Shown here in pieces: positions 1-11,480 of a DNA stretch of 64,000 nt (positions are counted from its first letter, which is position 1; every line of letters begins with the position of its first letter). Below the pieces are notes generated by a model. That model was not told the DNA's origin. It made no database searches and saw only the letters and a program-made list of their open reading frames with translations. The translations under genes were made by a program, and so were the position numbers. This stretch comes from Taeniopygia guttata (taxonomy: Eukaryota; Chordata; Aves; Passeriformes; Estrildidae), in assembly GCF_048771995.1 (NCBI RefSeq), contig NC_133050.1, forward strand, positions 4,290,501 through 4,354,500, given 5' to 3'.

Positions 1-320
1 GCACTGCACATGTGTGTTGGATAATCTACCAAGTTTAATTTTTTTTCATTTCTCTAGTCAGGCTTGGTTTGCCTTTGCCTTGGGGAAAGGAATTCTAATG
101 GGTTTTTTAAGGGATGTTACACCACTCAAGGGAAATGAGCTTAACATCTCAATAAACTGGGAATAACCCAAAAGGTACCCAAAAACCATAATGACCATGG
201 AGAAAAATCTACGATCATCATCCGCAAACATCAAGGAATGTCAACCCCGGACACTGCCCCCTGGCATAGTTGGAGACACCTGGACTGGAAAAGCCTGAGA
301 AGGAAATCAAGGAGTATGGC
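1..320. other. unassigned sequence beside an LTR
   Basis: AT-rich sequence with no coding region I recognise. It abuts the LTR-like element at 321 and could be retroviral internal sequence, but I find no primer-binding site or clear polypurine tract at the junction, so this is only a possibility. Confidence 0.3.
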
Positions 321-1703
321 TGTCATGGTTTGACACTGGCACACAATGCCAGTGCCCCCATGAAAATGCAACCTCTCAATTGAATGCTGCGAAATGCAAT
401 CGAGAACAGAGCAAAGCAGGCCCAAGCTTAATAACAAGGAAAAAAACTTTATTAAGCTACTACTACTATACTACTATAAAAGAAAAAAAAAGATAAAAAC
501 ACCACACAAAATTCAAAATGAAAACCTTCCAAAGTATTCCTCCTCTCACCACCCAACCCCAACAAACCACAGTGAGACACAATCTGGACTCCAATCAGGT
601 GTCCACCCTCCAGACAATCGATACTCAGTTCATCAAGGAAGAGAGGAGCCCCTCCTGTGCCACAGACCCGCCCAGGAAACACAGCTGCCACATCCTGTGC
701 TTCCATGTCACACATAGCACCACCCAGAGAAAGAGTTTGCCATGGTGGCCCTCTCCTTTCCATGCACAGTGCTCTCACCACCAATGCATGGATGGACAGA
801 CTGCTTTTAGGATTTTTCCTTTCAAGGATGCCCTGCCAAGAGGGGAAAAAACAACAGTTCAGTTTTTTATTTTTGGGACCACAATTCCCCCAATTTCCCC
901 CTGGGGCTCAGGGTCCAAGAACAGAGATCTTCTCTTCTTCTCTGAAGACAGGGGACACCACCACAAACCTCCCTAACTTTTCTTTGTTCGCTCAACTTCT
1001 GTCTTTTCCCAGCTGAAGCATGGTCTCTTTGGCTCACCAGCATCCTCCTAAAATACAGTCTCTCTTGGAGGAGAAGATCAGTTCAGTCTGTGGCTACCAA
1101 GAAAAAGTCCAGCAAAAAGCCACTCCATCATCTCCTCCCACCTAAAATTTCTCCTTCCAACATCCCAGGGTCCAAGCTGTCTCTCTTCCTCTCTTTCAAA
1201 CCGAGGAGGAGAAAAATTTCACAAAGCTTTCATTTCTCAGGAAGGGTTGAAAGTCCCGACTCCCAGAGACGGCTCGCTGCCCAGGCTCCCGCTCCCACAG
1301 GCAGCTGGGCACCTTGCGGCCCCCCCAGCTCTTCTTCCCCGCGGTGAACTGCTGGCAAAACCACCGCTGTCTCTTTCTCTCTCTCTTGAGAAAGAGAGAC
1401 TCTGGGGGGAAACGGAGACATCCCAGATTTTCTCCACCCTTCCATCTGCAGGGGGTTCCCAGGCCCCTCCACCCTTTGGCCTACCTCAGTCAGGCCAGGG
1501 GCCTTCCCCTCCCCCGCCCAGCCACGGATGGGCAGGGGAGAGTCCTGCACTGCACGCTGACCGGAACCAAAGAGAGCGGGTTCTCCTGGGAATTCTGCTT
1601 TTAACCCCTCTGTGTTCTCAGAGGCGTGTCCACCTTCAATTGGTCATATCCAAATTGACCTCTTTCTTTTGAGAAAATTCATTTTCCGTGTCAAACCACG
1701 ACA
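321..1703 (-). mobile_element. LTR-like element, about 1.4 kb, with matched inverted ends
   Basis: The element begins TGTCATGGTTTGACAC at 321 and ends GTGTCAAACCACGACA at 1703. The two 16-base ends are inverted complements with one mismatch and have the TG...CA form of an LTR. Read on the minus strand it has a TATA-like TTAAAAG near 1,597-1,603 and an AATAAA near 449-454, in the right order for an LTR on that strand. The right flank (GCAGAGTACC from 1704) matches the sequence starting at 60,522 in the paralogous block, which has no insertion there. I see no target-site duplication on the left, so a solo LTR cannot be told from one end of a longer element. Confidence 0.65.
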
Positions 1704-3598
1704 GCAGAGTACCAGGAGACTGTGAAGAGAGCACCAGGACTCAATGTCACTGGAGCCCCAGGCACACCTGATGCTGGCCACAGCTGTGCCTGCTGCAAGC
1801 TCCCATAGCTGCTGCTTTCCCCCTCCCTGTTGACAGCTCCCTCCCCATTCCCTGTTGACAGCTCCTTCCCTCCAGCCCTCAGACCCTGCCCATCACCTTC
1901 TTTTTCCCCCCATCTCATCCCTTCCCCTTCCCTTCCATTAATAAACAGTTTGGTTTCTACCCCTTACCCTCATCTCTGTGGAGCTGAAGCGGCCCAAATC
2001 CCGGGCCCTGGGACACACAGGCCCCTGCTGCTGTTCTCTTCCACGCCGTGTTCTGTGCACACACACACAGAACGAGGGCAGATCAGGCTGGAGAGGTGCC
2101 TGTGCTGAAGGTGCAGTTCCACAACCCTGTGGAGTTGCAAATCTTGCTGTGCAGCCTGGAGCCCCTGGAATTTGGAAGAGCCAAGCTGAGTAGGCTCTGA
2201 AGACAGCTGTGAGGGATTCCATGGCAAGCTTCCACAGAGGGCAAAGGAGCTTGGAATGCTGGAAGTTTTCAGGAATAACTTCCTGAAGGCTCAGCAGTGT
2301 CCATCCCTGCACAGGATCAGGGAGAGGGCCGAACCAGCGACCATCCAGGCTTAGCAGGGAGCTTTGGGTGTGCCTGAGGGCAAAGGAAGCAGCAGCGCGG
2401 TGCCCGAGACTGGGACACACGACCCTGCCAGTGCCCGGAGCGCTGTCAGGCAGTGCCGGGATCCCGGCTGTGGTTCTGGTGCCCACAAGTGAGGAATGGC
2501 AGCCCCAGGCTCAGAGCCAGTCAGAAAGCCAAGCAAGTGAGAGCAGAGGGAGGGCACCCTTCCAGTCTCTCTTGGGCATGGCCGCAAAACAGCCCCTGCT
2601 GCTTCTTCCTCCGCCTGTGTTTGGGCTGTGCTGGTGGCAGAGGCAGCCAGGCTGTGCTCTGCCTTCCAGAGCCTGTTGGGAGCGGGCATGAAAAGCGCTG
2701 TGTGCACAGCGGAGAGGCCTGGAAGGTGCTGGCAAGAGCGTCCTGCGGGAGCAGGGCTCTGGGCTCTGGCTGGGAACAGCCTGGTCTTGGTGCCGTGGGC
2801 GCAGGCAGGAGTTGAGGCAGGTGAAGAGGCACTGAGCAGCTTGTGTTTGTAGAGGGCCTGGGGCTGCACGTCTGAGCCTCCACCTGGAAAGGCACTTGGG
2901 GGAATAGGAGCTAGAGCTGGAGTGCCTGTCCTGAAAGGACATGAAGTCCTTCAGCCTTGCCAGCATTTCCTAAGGGTGTGTTGGTGTTGAGCAGAAAAGC
3001 CGCACATTTGGGGAAATGCCTTTGGAGGACAGGGGCTTGCTTCTCAAGGAAAGTGCTTCCCAGGGAGCTCCCAGTGAGGCAGGTGCAAGTGTCCCCCTTT
3101 GGCTCTCTGTGCTCCTTTCAGTCCTTGAGGCCCGCTGCACTTGGCAGAGGGGCAGGGGAAGGGAGAAGGCTGTGAAGAGCAGGTTTGGCATCCACCTGGA
3201 CCTGCAGAGACCAACCCAAGCACCTGCAGCAGCGTGTGTTACCTCTGCTTTGGACAGAGGTGTGAGCAGAACCATCTCTGCCCCTCTGTGAGCCCCAAAG
3301 CTCTCTGTGGGGCTGTGAATTAAAAGGCCTTTACACACTCACGTTTCACATCTTCCCTGTCTTCTGTGTTTCAGCTCTTGGCAAGATGCATTTGCCTCCT
3401 GCTTGCTGGGAGCTGCTGTGGCCCAGGGCCAGCACAGAGCTGGGCTGGGTGGCCCAGTCAGTGTGGTGGAGAGTCTTGGCTGATCTTGGTGTGTGCCTGG
3501 CCTCAGCAAAGGCTTGGAAGGTTTACCTGCCAAATGTCCTGCTCACTGGCTCTCCCTGTGCATCTTGGAGAGCACAAGGGAGGCATTTCTGGCAGGCC
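1704..3598 (+). repeat. segmental duplicate block, direct copy of 60,522-62,385
   Basis: This block matches 60,522-62,385 in the same orientation over its whole length, with only scattered substitutions and small indels in the stretches compared. Its first bases correspond to the 3' part of an MROH-exon-15-like relic in the right copy (see 60,400-60,626). A candidate poly(A) signal AATAAA lies at 1,940-1,945 (60,733-60,738 in the other copy). Several short open frames exist but none resembles a family I know. The copies diverge after about 3,598 and 62,385. Confidence 0.8.
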
Positions 3599-4230
3599 AG
3601 ACGCTCTCTTGGGACTTCCCCTCTCTCAGATCTTCCCCCTCTTGGAATCCCTGCTCTCCTAGAGCACCCTCTCTTCCCTTTGTCTCTCTCCTCCCCCATC
3701 ACCTCAGGCCCTGCCACGTGCTTCCTCTGGCAGCTCTAGGCAGGACCTTTCACCATCCCTAATAAACCTTATATTCTAAGAGCAACCAACAGAGATCTCT
3801 CGTTTGAATCTATCCAAACCGTCCTGGAGGCTCCTGTGTCCTTACAAAATTATTTTCCCTTTTAACCCAATAACTGATCCCTTGAAGCTTGCAATGCTGA
3901 ATTTTCTGTCCAATCACAAAATATCACCCAAACCCATGAAGAAGGAGGTAAGAAGAAGGTAAATAAGAAGAACCTGTCTCCACCCTAAAACCTCCATATG
4001 CTTCATATTTATTACTATGTTCTAAAACCCCAAACACTAAGTTTTCCACCCTGTGGTAGTATACACCTCTAACCAACTACGCACCCGTAACCCCAGTGCT
4101 ATTAATCAATTTTGGAAGTCTTCTCCACAGCCTCAGGTCAAACGCAGTGTTCTCTTGCAAGTCTGTGCCTTTCAGCACAGCCAGTTTAAAATTCTCAGCA
4201 TCCAGGGTTCCAACACTTACGGAATCAGGG
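3599..4230. mobile_element. LTR-like sequence shared with 30,610-31,090
   Basis: From about 3,840 to 4,230 this is an inverted copy of 30,640-31,050 (same cattatttatta/acatagtaataaat and acaaaatatcacccaaa segments). A poly(A)-like AATAAA lies near 3,760. The composition resembles bird ERV LTRs, but ends and target-site duplications could not be fixed. No coding region seen. Confidence 0.4.
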
Positions 4231-4810
4231 ACACTCTTGTGACACTAAAGGCCTCACTGAACCATTGTGACACCACAAGGCCTCATTGAACCGAGGGGCC
4301 ATTGTGACACTATGGAGTGTTGGCAGGCCAAGGGCAGTTGTCACACTGTGTGGCACCATGGAACCAAGGAGCTACAGGGTCCCATGGAACTAAGGATTCA
4401 TGGAACAGTGTGGGACCCCACGGAACCAAAGGTCCATTGTGACATTGTGGGGCCTATTGGAATCCTGGAGGCCATTCTGACACTTTGAGGCCTCGTTGAA
4501 TCAAGGGAATCTGCAGGGCCCCATGGAAACAAGGAGACCCTTCTGACACTGTGAGTGCCCATGGAACCAAGGGCACCATGGATCCTGTGGCACCAAGGAG
4601 ACCCCTGTGACCCTGCAAGGCCTCATGGAAGCAAGGGACCATTGTGACACTATGGAGCCCCATGGAAACAAGAGCCAAGTGTGACACATCTGGGCCTCAT
4701 GGAACCAAGGATCCAATATGACACCACCATTGTGACACTGCAGGGCCCCATGGAAAAAAGGGGCCGGTGTGACACTGCAGGGCCCCATGAATCCAAGGGA
4801 ACAGGTAACA
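4231..4810 (+). repeat. 37-38-bp minisatellite array, plus orientation
   Basis: Degenerate tandem copies of a unit with the order CCATTGTGACACTG, GGGGCCC, CATGGAACCAAGG. The same unit recurs at 5,700-5,840, 10,430-11,127, 17,775-18,050, 18,920-19,300, 27,120-27,770, 30,470-30,630 and 31,240-32,150. Period was measured in the cleaner 10.7-kb array. Open frames through it are artefacts of the repeat. Confidence 0.85.
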
Positions 4811-6180
4811 GGTCTGGTTGGCTTGGCCTGACTGGTCCAACAGCCCTTGGCATGTTGAGGGTTTCTTCTCATGTACCCCTGAAACAGAGCCCTGGGGCTC
4901 TGGGCTTTCCTTCAAATGGAAAAGAACTGCCCTTCTCATTGAAGCATCCATGGCCAAAATGGGATTCCCCCCTCAAAATTCCCAATATCCAGGGATTGCT
5001 CCTAAACAAAAGCTGCCATTACCAACAAGTCTGTTTGACCTTGTCTTCCTGAGAGCTGGCTCTCACCTGCCTTCAAACACTGAGGCTCTGTTCTTTTCTT
5101 CCTGTGGAAAAGAACCCTCCCTCCTGCACAGGCAACCATGGGCAAAATTGATACTTTTCCTCCAAAATTCCCTATATGCAAGGGTTTCTCCCAGACAAAA
5201 GCTGCCAGGACAGACTGCTCTGGCTGGCCTTGGCCTCTGGTGGTCTCCCTGTTCTGCCCTGCAATGCTGGGGCTCTGCCCTTTCCTTCCTATGAAAAACA
5301 ATCGTCTTTCTTCTTCATCCTTCATCCATCTCCCTCTTTTGGCCAGGTGTCCATGGCCGAAATTGGGATTCCACCCCCAGAAGTCCGATAATCAAAGATT
5401 GCTCCTACACAAAAGCTGCGATTACAGACAGGTCTGGCTGGCCTTGGGCTCCTTAGGGGGGGCTCTCACCTGCCCTCCAAACACAGGGGATCCATGCTTC
5501 CCTTCCTATGGAAAAGAACTGGCCTCCTCCTCCAGGCACAAATGGCTGAAATTGGGATTCAACATCCACAATCCAAATATCCAAGGGTTGGTCACAGACA
5601 AACCTGCCAGGACAGACAGGTCTGGCTGGCCTTGGCCTCCGGTGACTGCAGAGTTCATCAGACCCTGAAACACAGGGGCTCTGTGGTTTCCTTTCTGTGG
5701 AGACCATTGTGACACTGTGGGGCCTTGTGGAACCCAAGGGCCATTGTCACCCTGCGGGGCCTCATGGAAGGAAGGGGCCACACTTCAGAAGCAAGCAGAA
5801 CATTGGGACACTGCAGAGCGCCATGAAACCAAGGGAACATGGAACAGGTCTGGCTGGCTTGGCCTCCCAGGGGCCACCTGACAGGTCCAGCTGATCTTGG
5901 AACATCGAGGGCTGCATCTCATCAGCCCCTGGAGAACTGGGGCTCTGTGCTTTCCTTTTTATGGAAAAGAACCATCCATGTTTCCAGGTGTTCACAGCCA
6001 AAATGGCTACTCCTCCTGAAAAATTCCCTAAATGCAAGGGTAATCCCACCCAAAATCTGCCAGGACAGACAGCTCTGGCTGGCCTTGGCCTCTGGTGGTC
6101 ACATCTCATCTCCAGAAAGCCTTTGAAAGCCTTTGAAAGCATTTGAGCAGGTTTGGCTGCTGGAACATCAATGAGTCTCT
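4811..6180 (+). repeat. satellite of about 190-225 bp per unit, plus orientation
   Basis: The motif TCTGGCTGG recurs at 4,813 (variant), 5,030 (variant), 5,219, 5,433, 5,621, 5,849 and 6,074, giving alternating spacings near 188 and 215-228 bases. Each unit carries a TTTCCTTCCTATGGAAAAGAAC segment, a CCAAAATTGGGATTCC segment and an ACAAAAGCTGCCAGGACAGAC segment. A short 37-bp array is embedded at 5,700-5,840. The same satellite is inverted at 17,400-18,900, with one unit at 30,290-30,450. Not recognised as a named family; no credible protein. Confidence 0.8.
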
Positions 6181-6714
6181 CATCCTCTGAAAAAGTCAGA
6201 TGCTCTTCTGATCAAATGTGTATTTTTTTTCTCATTGTGCATTATGTGTGAAATATAATTTTCAGCTAAAAAATATTATTCTTACCCCTCTCACAGTGTT
6301 ATCTGACACAAAACACCTTGTCTACATATGGATCCATGTCACCTGTATAAGCAAACCCAAGAAAGAGTCCACCACGAATTATTTGTCTCTGCTCCCATCT
6401 GTCACATCTCCTCTGGAGCTGGAGGTGCAGCCCCAGCACTTGGGAGGGCTCAGGGGGTCACCAGCTCAGCTCCCACACAGAGAACTTGTGGACCTTGGAT
6501 GATCTTCCTGCCCCTGCCCGCTCAGCCAGGCTGAGATGGACACTGATGGTTTCTGTGCCAGGCTCTCCCAGCCCAGCCCAGCTCCCTGCAAGCTCTGCCA
6601 GCTGCCCTGAGCTCTGGGCAGCACCAAGGGCCTCTCCCCAGCACAGCCCAGCCGGCTCTGGCCCCACAGCTCTGCTCAGGCCAGGCTGCTCTGGGAATGG
6701 AGCAGCTGAGGAAT
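6181..6714 (+). repeat. duplicated block, inverted copy at 29,690-30,215
   Basis: The sequence from about 6,181 to 6,700 matches the reverse complement of 29,690-30,215 with moderate divergence. An open frame at 6,218-6,502 is conserved at amino-acid level with 29,891-30,184, but both look like shared repeat sequence rather than a gene: no recognisable domain and no splice context. Confidence 0.7.
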
Positions 6715-6975
6715 GGAGTCACATCCAGGGGTGTCCCCAGGGCTCAGCACTGGGGCCAGGTCAGTGAAATCTCTTTATTGCTGATCTGGACGAGGCCATC
6801 GAGGGCACCCTCAGGCAGTTCCAGGTGAGCCCAGGCTGGGTGGGAGTGTGGCTGTGCTGGAGGGCAGGAAGCTCTGCAGAGGGATCTGGACAGGCTGGAG
6901 CCATGGGCCCAGGACAATGGGATGAGGTTCACCAAGGCCAAGGGCCGGGTCCTGCCCTGGGCTCACAACCACCCC
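6715..6975 (+). mobile_element. CR1 LINE fragment
   Basis: The sequence shows the CR1 region after the reverse transcriptase core, including the GGGCAGGAAGCTCTGCAGAG and GGATCTGGACAGGCTGGA segments typical of bird CR1 elements. Truncated on both sides. Confidence 0.75.
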
Positions 6976-7585
6976 AAATCCCTGGCTGTGCCCTGGCCCT
7001 GATCCCCCAGCCTGTCCTGTTTCCTTCATCCCTGCATTGCCAGGGACTTTCTGGGACAAGGGAGCTCTGCTCTGGGGATGGAGGGAGATCCAAGTGCCAC
7101 CACTGCAGTGGGAACCACAACTCATCAGGTTTGTGTCCTTTGGGGGTCAGGAACTGGTGAGACTCAGTGGCACAGAAAGTTTCTCTTCATGGCCAACAGA
7201 CTATAGTTGAACAGGACACAATTTAATAACAATCACTCTTTAATAACAATTGCTCTTCCCTGAGCTATGTGGAACGTCCCAGCAGCATCTGATGAGTCCA
7301 CCATCCCCAAATGATTTCCATACTAAAACTGATTTTAGACAAACGTGGTTCTGTGATAGGTATAAACACAATTAAGTTTTTGTATCAGGATGCTCATCCT
7401 GGAGTGGGGGCAAAACAGCTCAAACAATTCCAGATTTGCAAAGCTGTCAGTGGTGGATGGAGAAGGGAGGTCAGGCTGCTTTTGGTGTTGAGGAAATGCT
7501 GAAACCAGCCTGACGCATTTCATCTCCTTCTTGCCTGGCTGATCTCCCCTCTTTCCCCTTCCACCCATTGGCTTTTGTCTCCCAC
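6976..7585. other. no gene seen
   Basis: Mixed sequence with a short local repeat (AATAACAAT twice near 7,225-7,250). Nothing coding or structural recognised. Confidence 0.4.
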
Positions 7586-7830
7586 CAGGCCCCTGGTGAA
7601 GAGTCTGGCTCTGTGTTCTCCATCCCCTCCTCGCTGGCACTGCCAGGCTGGGATGAGGAGCCCCTCAGCCTTCCCTGCTCCGGGCTGGACAAGCCCAGCT
7701 CCCTCAGCCTCTGCTCACAGCCCAAGGGCTCCAGCCCCACCTTGGAGGCCTTTCCCTAACCCTGCTCCAGCTGCCAGACATCTTTCCTGCCCTGGGGAAC
7801 CCAACCCAGGCCACAGGGACCTGGATAATC
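7586..7830 (-). mobile_element. CR1 LINE 3' fragment, minus orientation
   Basis: On the minus strand this reads the CR1 3' segment with GAGCAGAGGCTGAGGGAGCT and the following CAGCCTGGCAGTGCC. Truncated at both ends. Confidence 0.65.
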
Positions 7831-8009
7831 CACGTCCTTGATGTCCTGGTCACACAGCCCTGGCTCCTTTTCCCCATCTCAGGCTCTGGGGTGGATCCTG
7901 TAGAACATCCTTTGGTGGAGGTTCAGGGGGATGCCGGGGGACAGGGACCCTGCTGGGCATGAACAGCATTGGACTTGTTGGGAGAAACTGTGAGGGGGAG
8001 CTGGGGCAG

Positions 8010-8240
8010 AGTGACCAACCCAGTGACCTCACAGAGCCCTCCTGGGATGTCACACAGCCCCTCTCTGATGTCACAGCCCATTCTGTAATGTCACACAGCT
8101 GGTTTCTGATGTCACAGCCAACTCTGCGATGTCACAGCCAGCTCTGTGATGTCACAGAGACAGTCTTTGATGCCGTAGCTGCTCGATGACTTCACATAAC
8201 CCACTCTGTGATGTCATAGCCCACTCTGTGACCTCATGTT
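8010..8240 (+). repeat. diverged TGTGATGTCACA minisatellite
   Basis: About ten degenerate copies of a roughly 20-base unit with core GATGTCACA. It is the same family as the arrays at 40,640-41,094 and 59,425-60,370 but more decayed. Confidence 0.7.
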
Positions 8241-8698
8241 ACCAGATGATAAATTGTCTCCACCAGCTGAGCTGACGCCTGGAGCTTGTTCTCCAAAACC
8301 CCAGGCCCATGGAAACCACACAGTGCCCATTGTGGGAGAAGGGGAACTGGAAGTTCACCAGCCTCAGTGTCCTGCCAGCTCAGCCAGGCCCACGGGAACA
8401 TTGGGGTCCACGACCACCAGGGACCACCAGGGACCCCCAGGACAGAAGAACACATGGGTAAAGGGGAGGGGAAATATGTTAATGATTCTGGGGAAATGAT
8501 TATCAGACGTGTGTTTAGTCCAGGACTATCAATGTATACGTGTGCAAAATACAGAAGATGAACAGAAACTTTCCTGCACTCAGCATGCTCGGCTTTGGGA
8601 GGAACTATCCCCTGTGCATCTGGCTGAATAAAGAATGCAGCTTCTTAATGCTGCACTGGTGTTAAGGAGTTTTCTGTTTCACCGAATTTTTGGTAACA
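8241..8698 (+). mobile_element. probable LTR 3' part, plus orientation
   Basis: AATAAA at 8,627-8,632 is followed by a U5-like stretch ending TTTTTGGTAACA at 8,698. The 5' boundary is not clear. No coding region. Confidence 0.45.
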
Positions 8699-8719
8699 CT
8701 GCACTCCCAAGGAAAGCTC

Positions 8720-10428
8720 TGTCTCCTGCTGCTCACAAACAGAGAAGGGCTGGTGGCAGATGTGGGGGTCGGAGGCTGCCTGGGGCACAGGGACCATGAA
8801 ATAATCAAGTTTTCAGTGATCTGTGAAAGAAGGAGGGGCAGCAACAAAACTTCCACACTGGAATTAGGAAGGGCAGCCTGTGGCCTATTTAGGATGCAGA
8901 TTTCGGGAGTACCGAATCAGGTACTGATGTTTTTAAGGTAAACAGCCCTTGAAACCAAAAGGGTTCAGGAACGATGGACATATTTTGAGAAAGTAATCTT
9001 AAGGCGGAAGAAGCAGCCTGTCCCAGTGTGGGAAAAGATGAGCTGGTGAGGAAAATGACTGCCCTGACTGCCCATGGAACTTTTGTGGGAACTCAGGGGA
9101 AAAAAGGACAGGCAACTCAGGAAGTCTTTATAGATGTTGTGAGGTCATTCAGAAAGAGAAGCTGAGAGGTGAAAATGCAATTAATGCTTAACCTGGCCAC
9201 TTCTGTGAAAAATAACAGAAAATATTTCTATAAATAAATTAATAGCAAAACGTGGGATAAGGTGAACCTTTACTCTTTATTGGATGCAGTGGAGAATATA
9301 GTAAATAAAGATAAGGAAAAGGCCATACTACTTAACACCTTGTTTGTATCAATTTTCAATATTAGGAAAGGTCGTGCTCAGGCCAAAAGTTCTTCTGACC
9401 TGGTAGATGGGCACAGGGAGCAGAATGGCCCCTGTAATCCAGGAGAAAGCAGCTGTGACCTGCTGAGACACTCAGATGCTCACAGGTGTATGGGATGGGA
9501 TGGGATCCATCCTAAGGGGATGAGGGAGCTGGTGGATGAGCTCCCCAAGCTGCTCCCCATCATTTACCATCAGTCCTGGCTCACCAGGGAGGTCCCAGAG
9601 CACTGGAGGTGCCAGTGTGAGCCCATCCCCAAGAAGGGCTGGAAGGAGGATCTGGGGAACTCCAGGCCTGTCAGCCTGACCTCGGTGCCCGGCAAGGTTA
9701 TGGAACAGATCACCTTGAGTGCCACCACAGGGCACCCACAGGATGGCCAAGGGGTCAGAGCCAGCCAGCGTGGATTTAAGAGGGGCAGGTCCTGCCTGAG
9801 CACCCTGATCTCCTTTTATAACCAGGTGACCCACCTGTGGATGTGGGAAAGGCTGTGGATGTGTCCATCTGGACTTCAGCAAAGCCTTGGACACTGTCTC
9901 TGACAGCATTCCCTGGAAAAGCTGCAGCCCACGGCTTGGGCAGGTTCCCTCCTGGCTGGGAGATGGAAGAGCTGGCTGGAGGCTGGGCCCAGAGAGGGGT
10001 GGGGATGGTGCTGCACCCAGCTGGTGTCCAGTCCCTGGTGCTGTCCCCAGGGATCTGTGTTGGGCCCAGTCCTGTTTCACATCTTCACTGATGATCTGGG
10101 TGAGGGGATCGAGCCCACCATCCCCAAATTTGCAGGTAACACCAAGCTGGGTGTGAGTGTGGATCTGCTGGAGGGCAGGACAAGAAGACACAGCCTTCAG
10201 CTGCACCAGGGGAGGTTTAGGCTGGACAAGAGGAAGAAGTTCTTCACAGAAAGGGTGAGTGGGCACTGGAATGGGCAGGCCAGGGGGGAGGTGGCAGAGT
10301 CGCTGTCCCTCTCCAGTGGCATTCAGTGGCATGGTCTGGGTGACAAGGCGGTATTAGGGCATTGGTTGGACTTGATGATCCCAAAGATCTTTTCCAGCCT
10401 ATTTGATTCTGTCATTCTGTGATGATTG
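8720..10428 (+). mobile_element. 5'-truncated CR1 LINE with reverse transcriptase remnant
   Basis: Non-LTR retrotransposon, retrotransposing from its 3' end. The frame at 9,262-9,903 carries the conserved CR1 RT N-terminal part: GWDGIHPKGMRELVDEL near 9,495-9,545, the VPEHWR / PIPKKG segment near 9,590-9,640, NSRPVSLTS near 9,660 and QRGFKRGRSCLSTLISF near 9,760-9,820. Upstream, 9,000-9,260 still reads as the preceding ORF2 region in shifted frames. Downstream the frame breaks near 9,840-9,900, and the element runs to a canonical CR1 3' end with ATTCTGTxATTCTGTGATGATT at about 10,405-10,428. Non-functional. The 37-bp array starts immediately at its 3' end. Confidence 0.85.
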
Positions 10429-11127
10429 GGGCACTCTGGGGCCATTGTGACCCTGCAGGGCCTGGTGGAACTAAGAGGACCATGGTGACACTGTGCAGGC
10501 CCATAGAACCAGGGCTCCATTGTGGTGCTCTGGGGCCCAATGGAACCAGGGAGTCCCCGTGACACTGGGTCCTGGTGGAACCACAGAGGCCATGGTGACA
10601 CTGCGGGGCATCGTGTAACCGAGGGGTTTCACCACTGTGACACTGCGAAACCAAGGAGAGCATTGGGAGAGCCCAGGGCCCAGTGGAACCAAGGGGCCCT
10701 TCTGACACTGCGGGGCCTCATGGAACCCAGGGGACATTGTGACACTGCGGGACCTTGTGTAACCAAGGGGCCACTGTGACACTCTGGGGCCTCCAGGAAT
10801 CTGGAAGGCCCTTGTGACACTGTGTGGCCTCGTGGACACAAGGAATCCATTGTGACACTGAGGGGACTTGTGGAACCACAGAGAGCATTGTGACAGTGTG
10901 GGACCTCATGTGAAATGGGGCCTTTGTGACACCGTGGGGCCCCATGGAACCAAGGGGCCTCTGTGAAACTGCGGCACCAACGAGAACATTGTGACACTGT
11001 GAAGCCCCACGGAACAAAGGAGTCCATTGTCACATTTTGGGGCCCCATGGAACCAAGGAGACCAGTGTGACAGTGCAGGGCCTGGTGCAACCAAAGGGAC
11101 TTTGTGACACTGAAGGGACACATGGAA
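10429..11127 (+). repeat. 37-38-bp minisatellite array between CR1 pieces
   Basis: Clean example of the family: TGACAC occurs at 10,703, 10,740, 10,777, 10,815 and 10,853, spacing 37-38 bases. Each unit carries TGTGACACTG, GGGGCC and TGGAACCAAGG. The array sits exactly between a CR1 3' terminus (10,428) and an internal CR1 segment (11,128), and the same arrangement is found inverted at 27,770-27,112. Confidence 0.9.
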
Positions 11128-11480
11128 CCAAGAACATCTTTGCAGATGACACCAAGCTGGGTGTGAGTGTTGATCTGCTGGAGGGTAGGAGGGCTCTGCA
11201 GAGGGCCCTGGACAGGCTGGATCCAGAGCCCAAATCCAACAAGGTGGGGTTTAACAAGTCCAAGTGCCGGGTCCTGCACTTTGGCCACAACAACCCCTGC
11301 AGCGCTACAGGCTGGGGACAGAGGGGCTGGACAGCAGCCAGGCACAAAGGGACCTGCAGGGACTGATGGACAGCAGGCTGGACATGAGCCAGCAGTGTGC
11401 CCAGGTGGCCAAGAAGGCCAATGGCTCCTGGCCTGGATCAGGAATGGTGTGGCCAGCAGGAGCAGAGCTGCTGTGCCAGC
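11128..11480 (+). mobile_element. CR1 LINE fragment with FADDTK motif
   Basis: The frame from 11,128 gives the RT catalytic region [16 protein letters not shown] and continues through RALDRLDPE to a [12 protein letters not shown] segment. It is an internal piece lacking the RT N-terminus and the 3' end. An inverted counterpart lies at 26,770-27,112. Confidence 0.85.

Noticed and set aside
9262..9903. host protein-coding gene
   Set aside because: The conserved segments are those of CR1 reverse transcriptase and the frame is broken on both sides.
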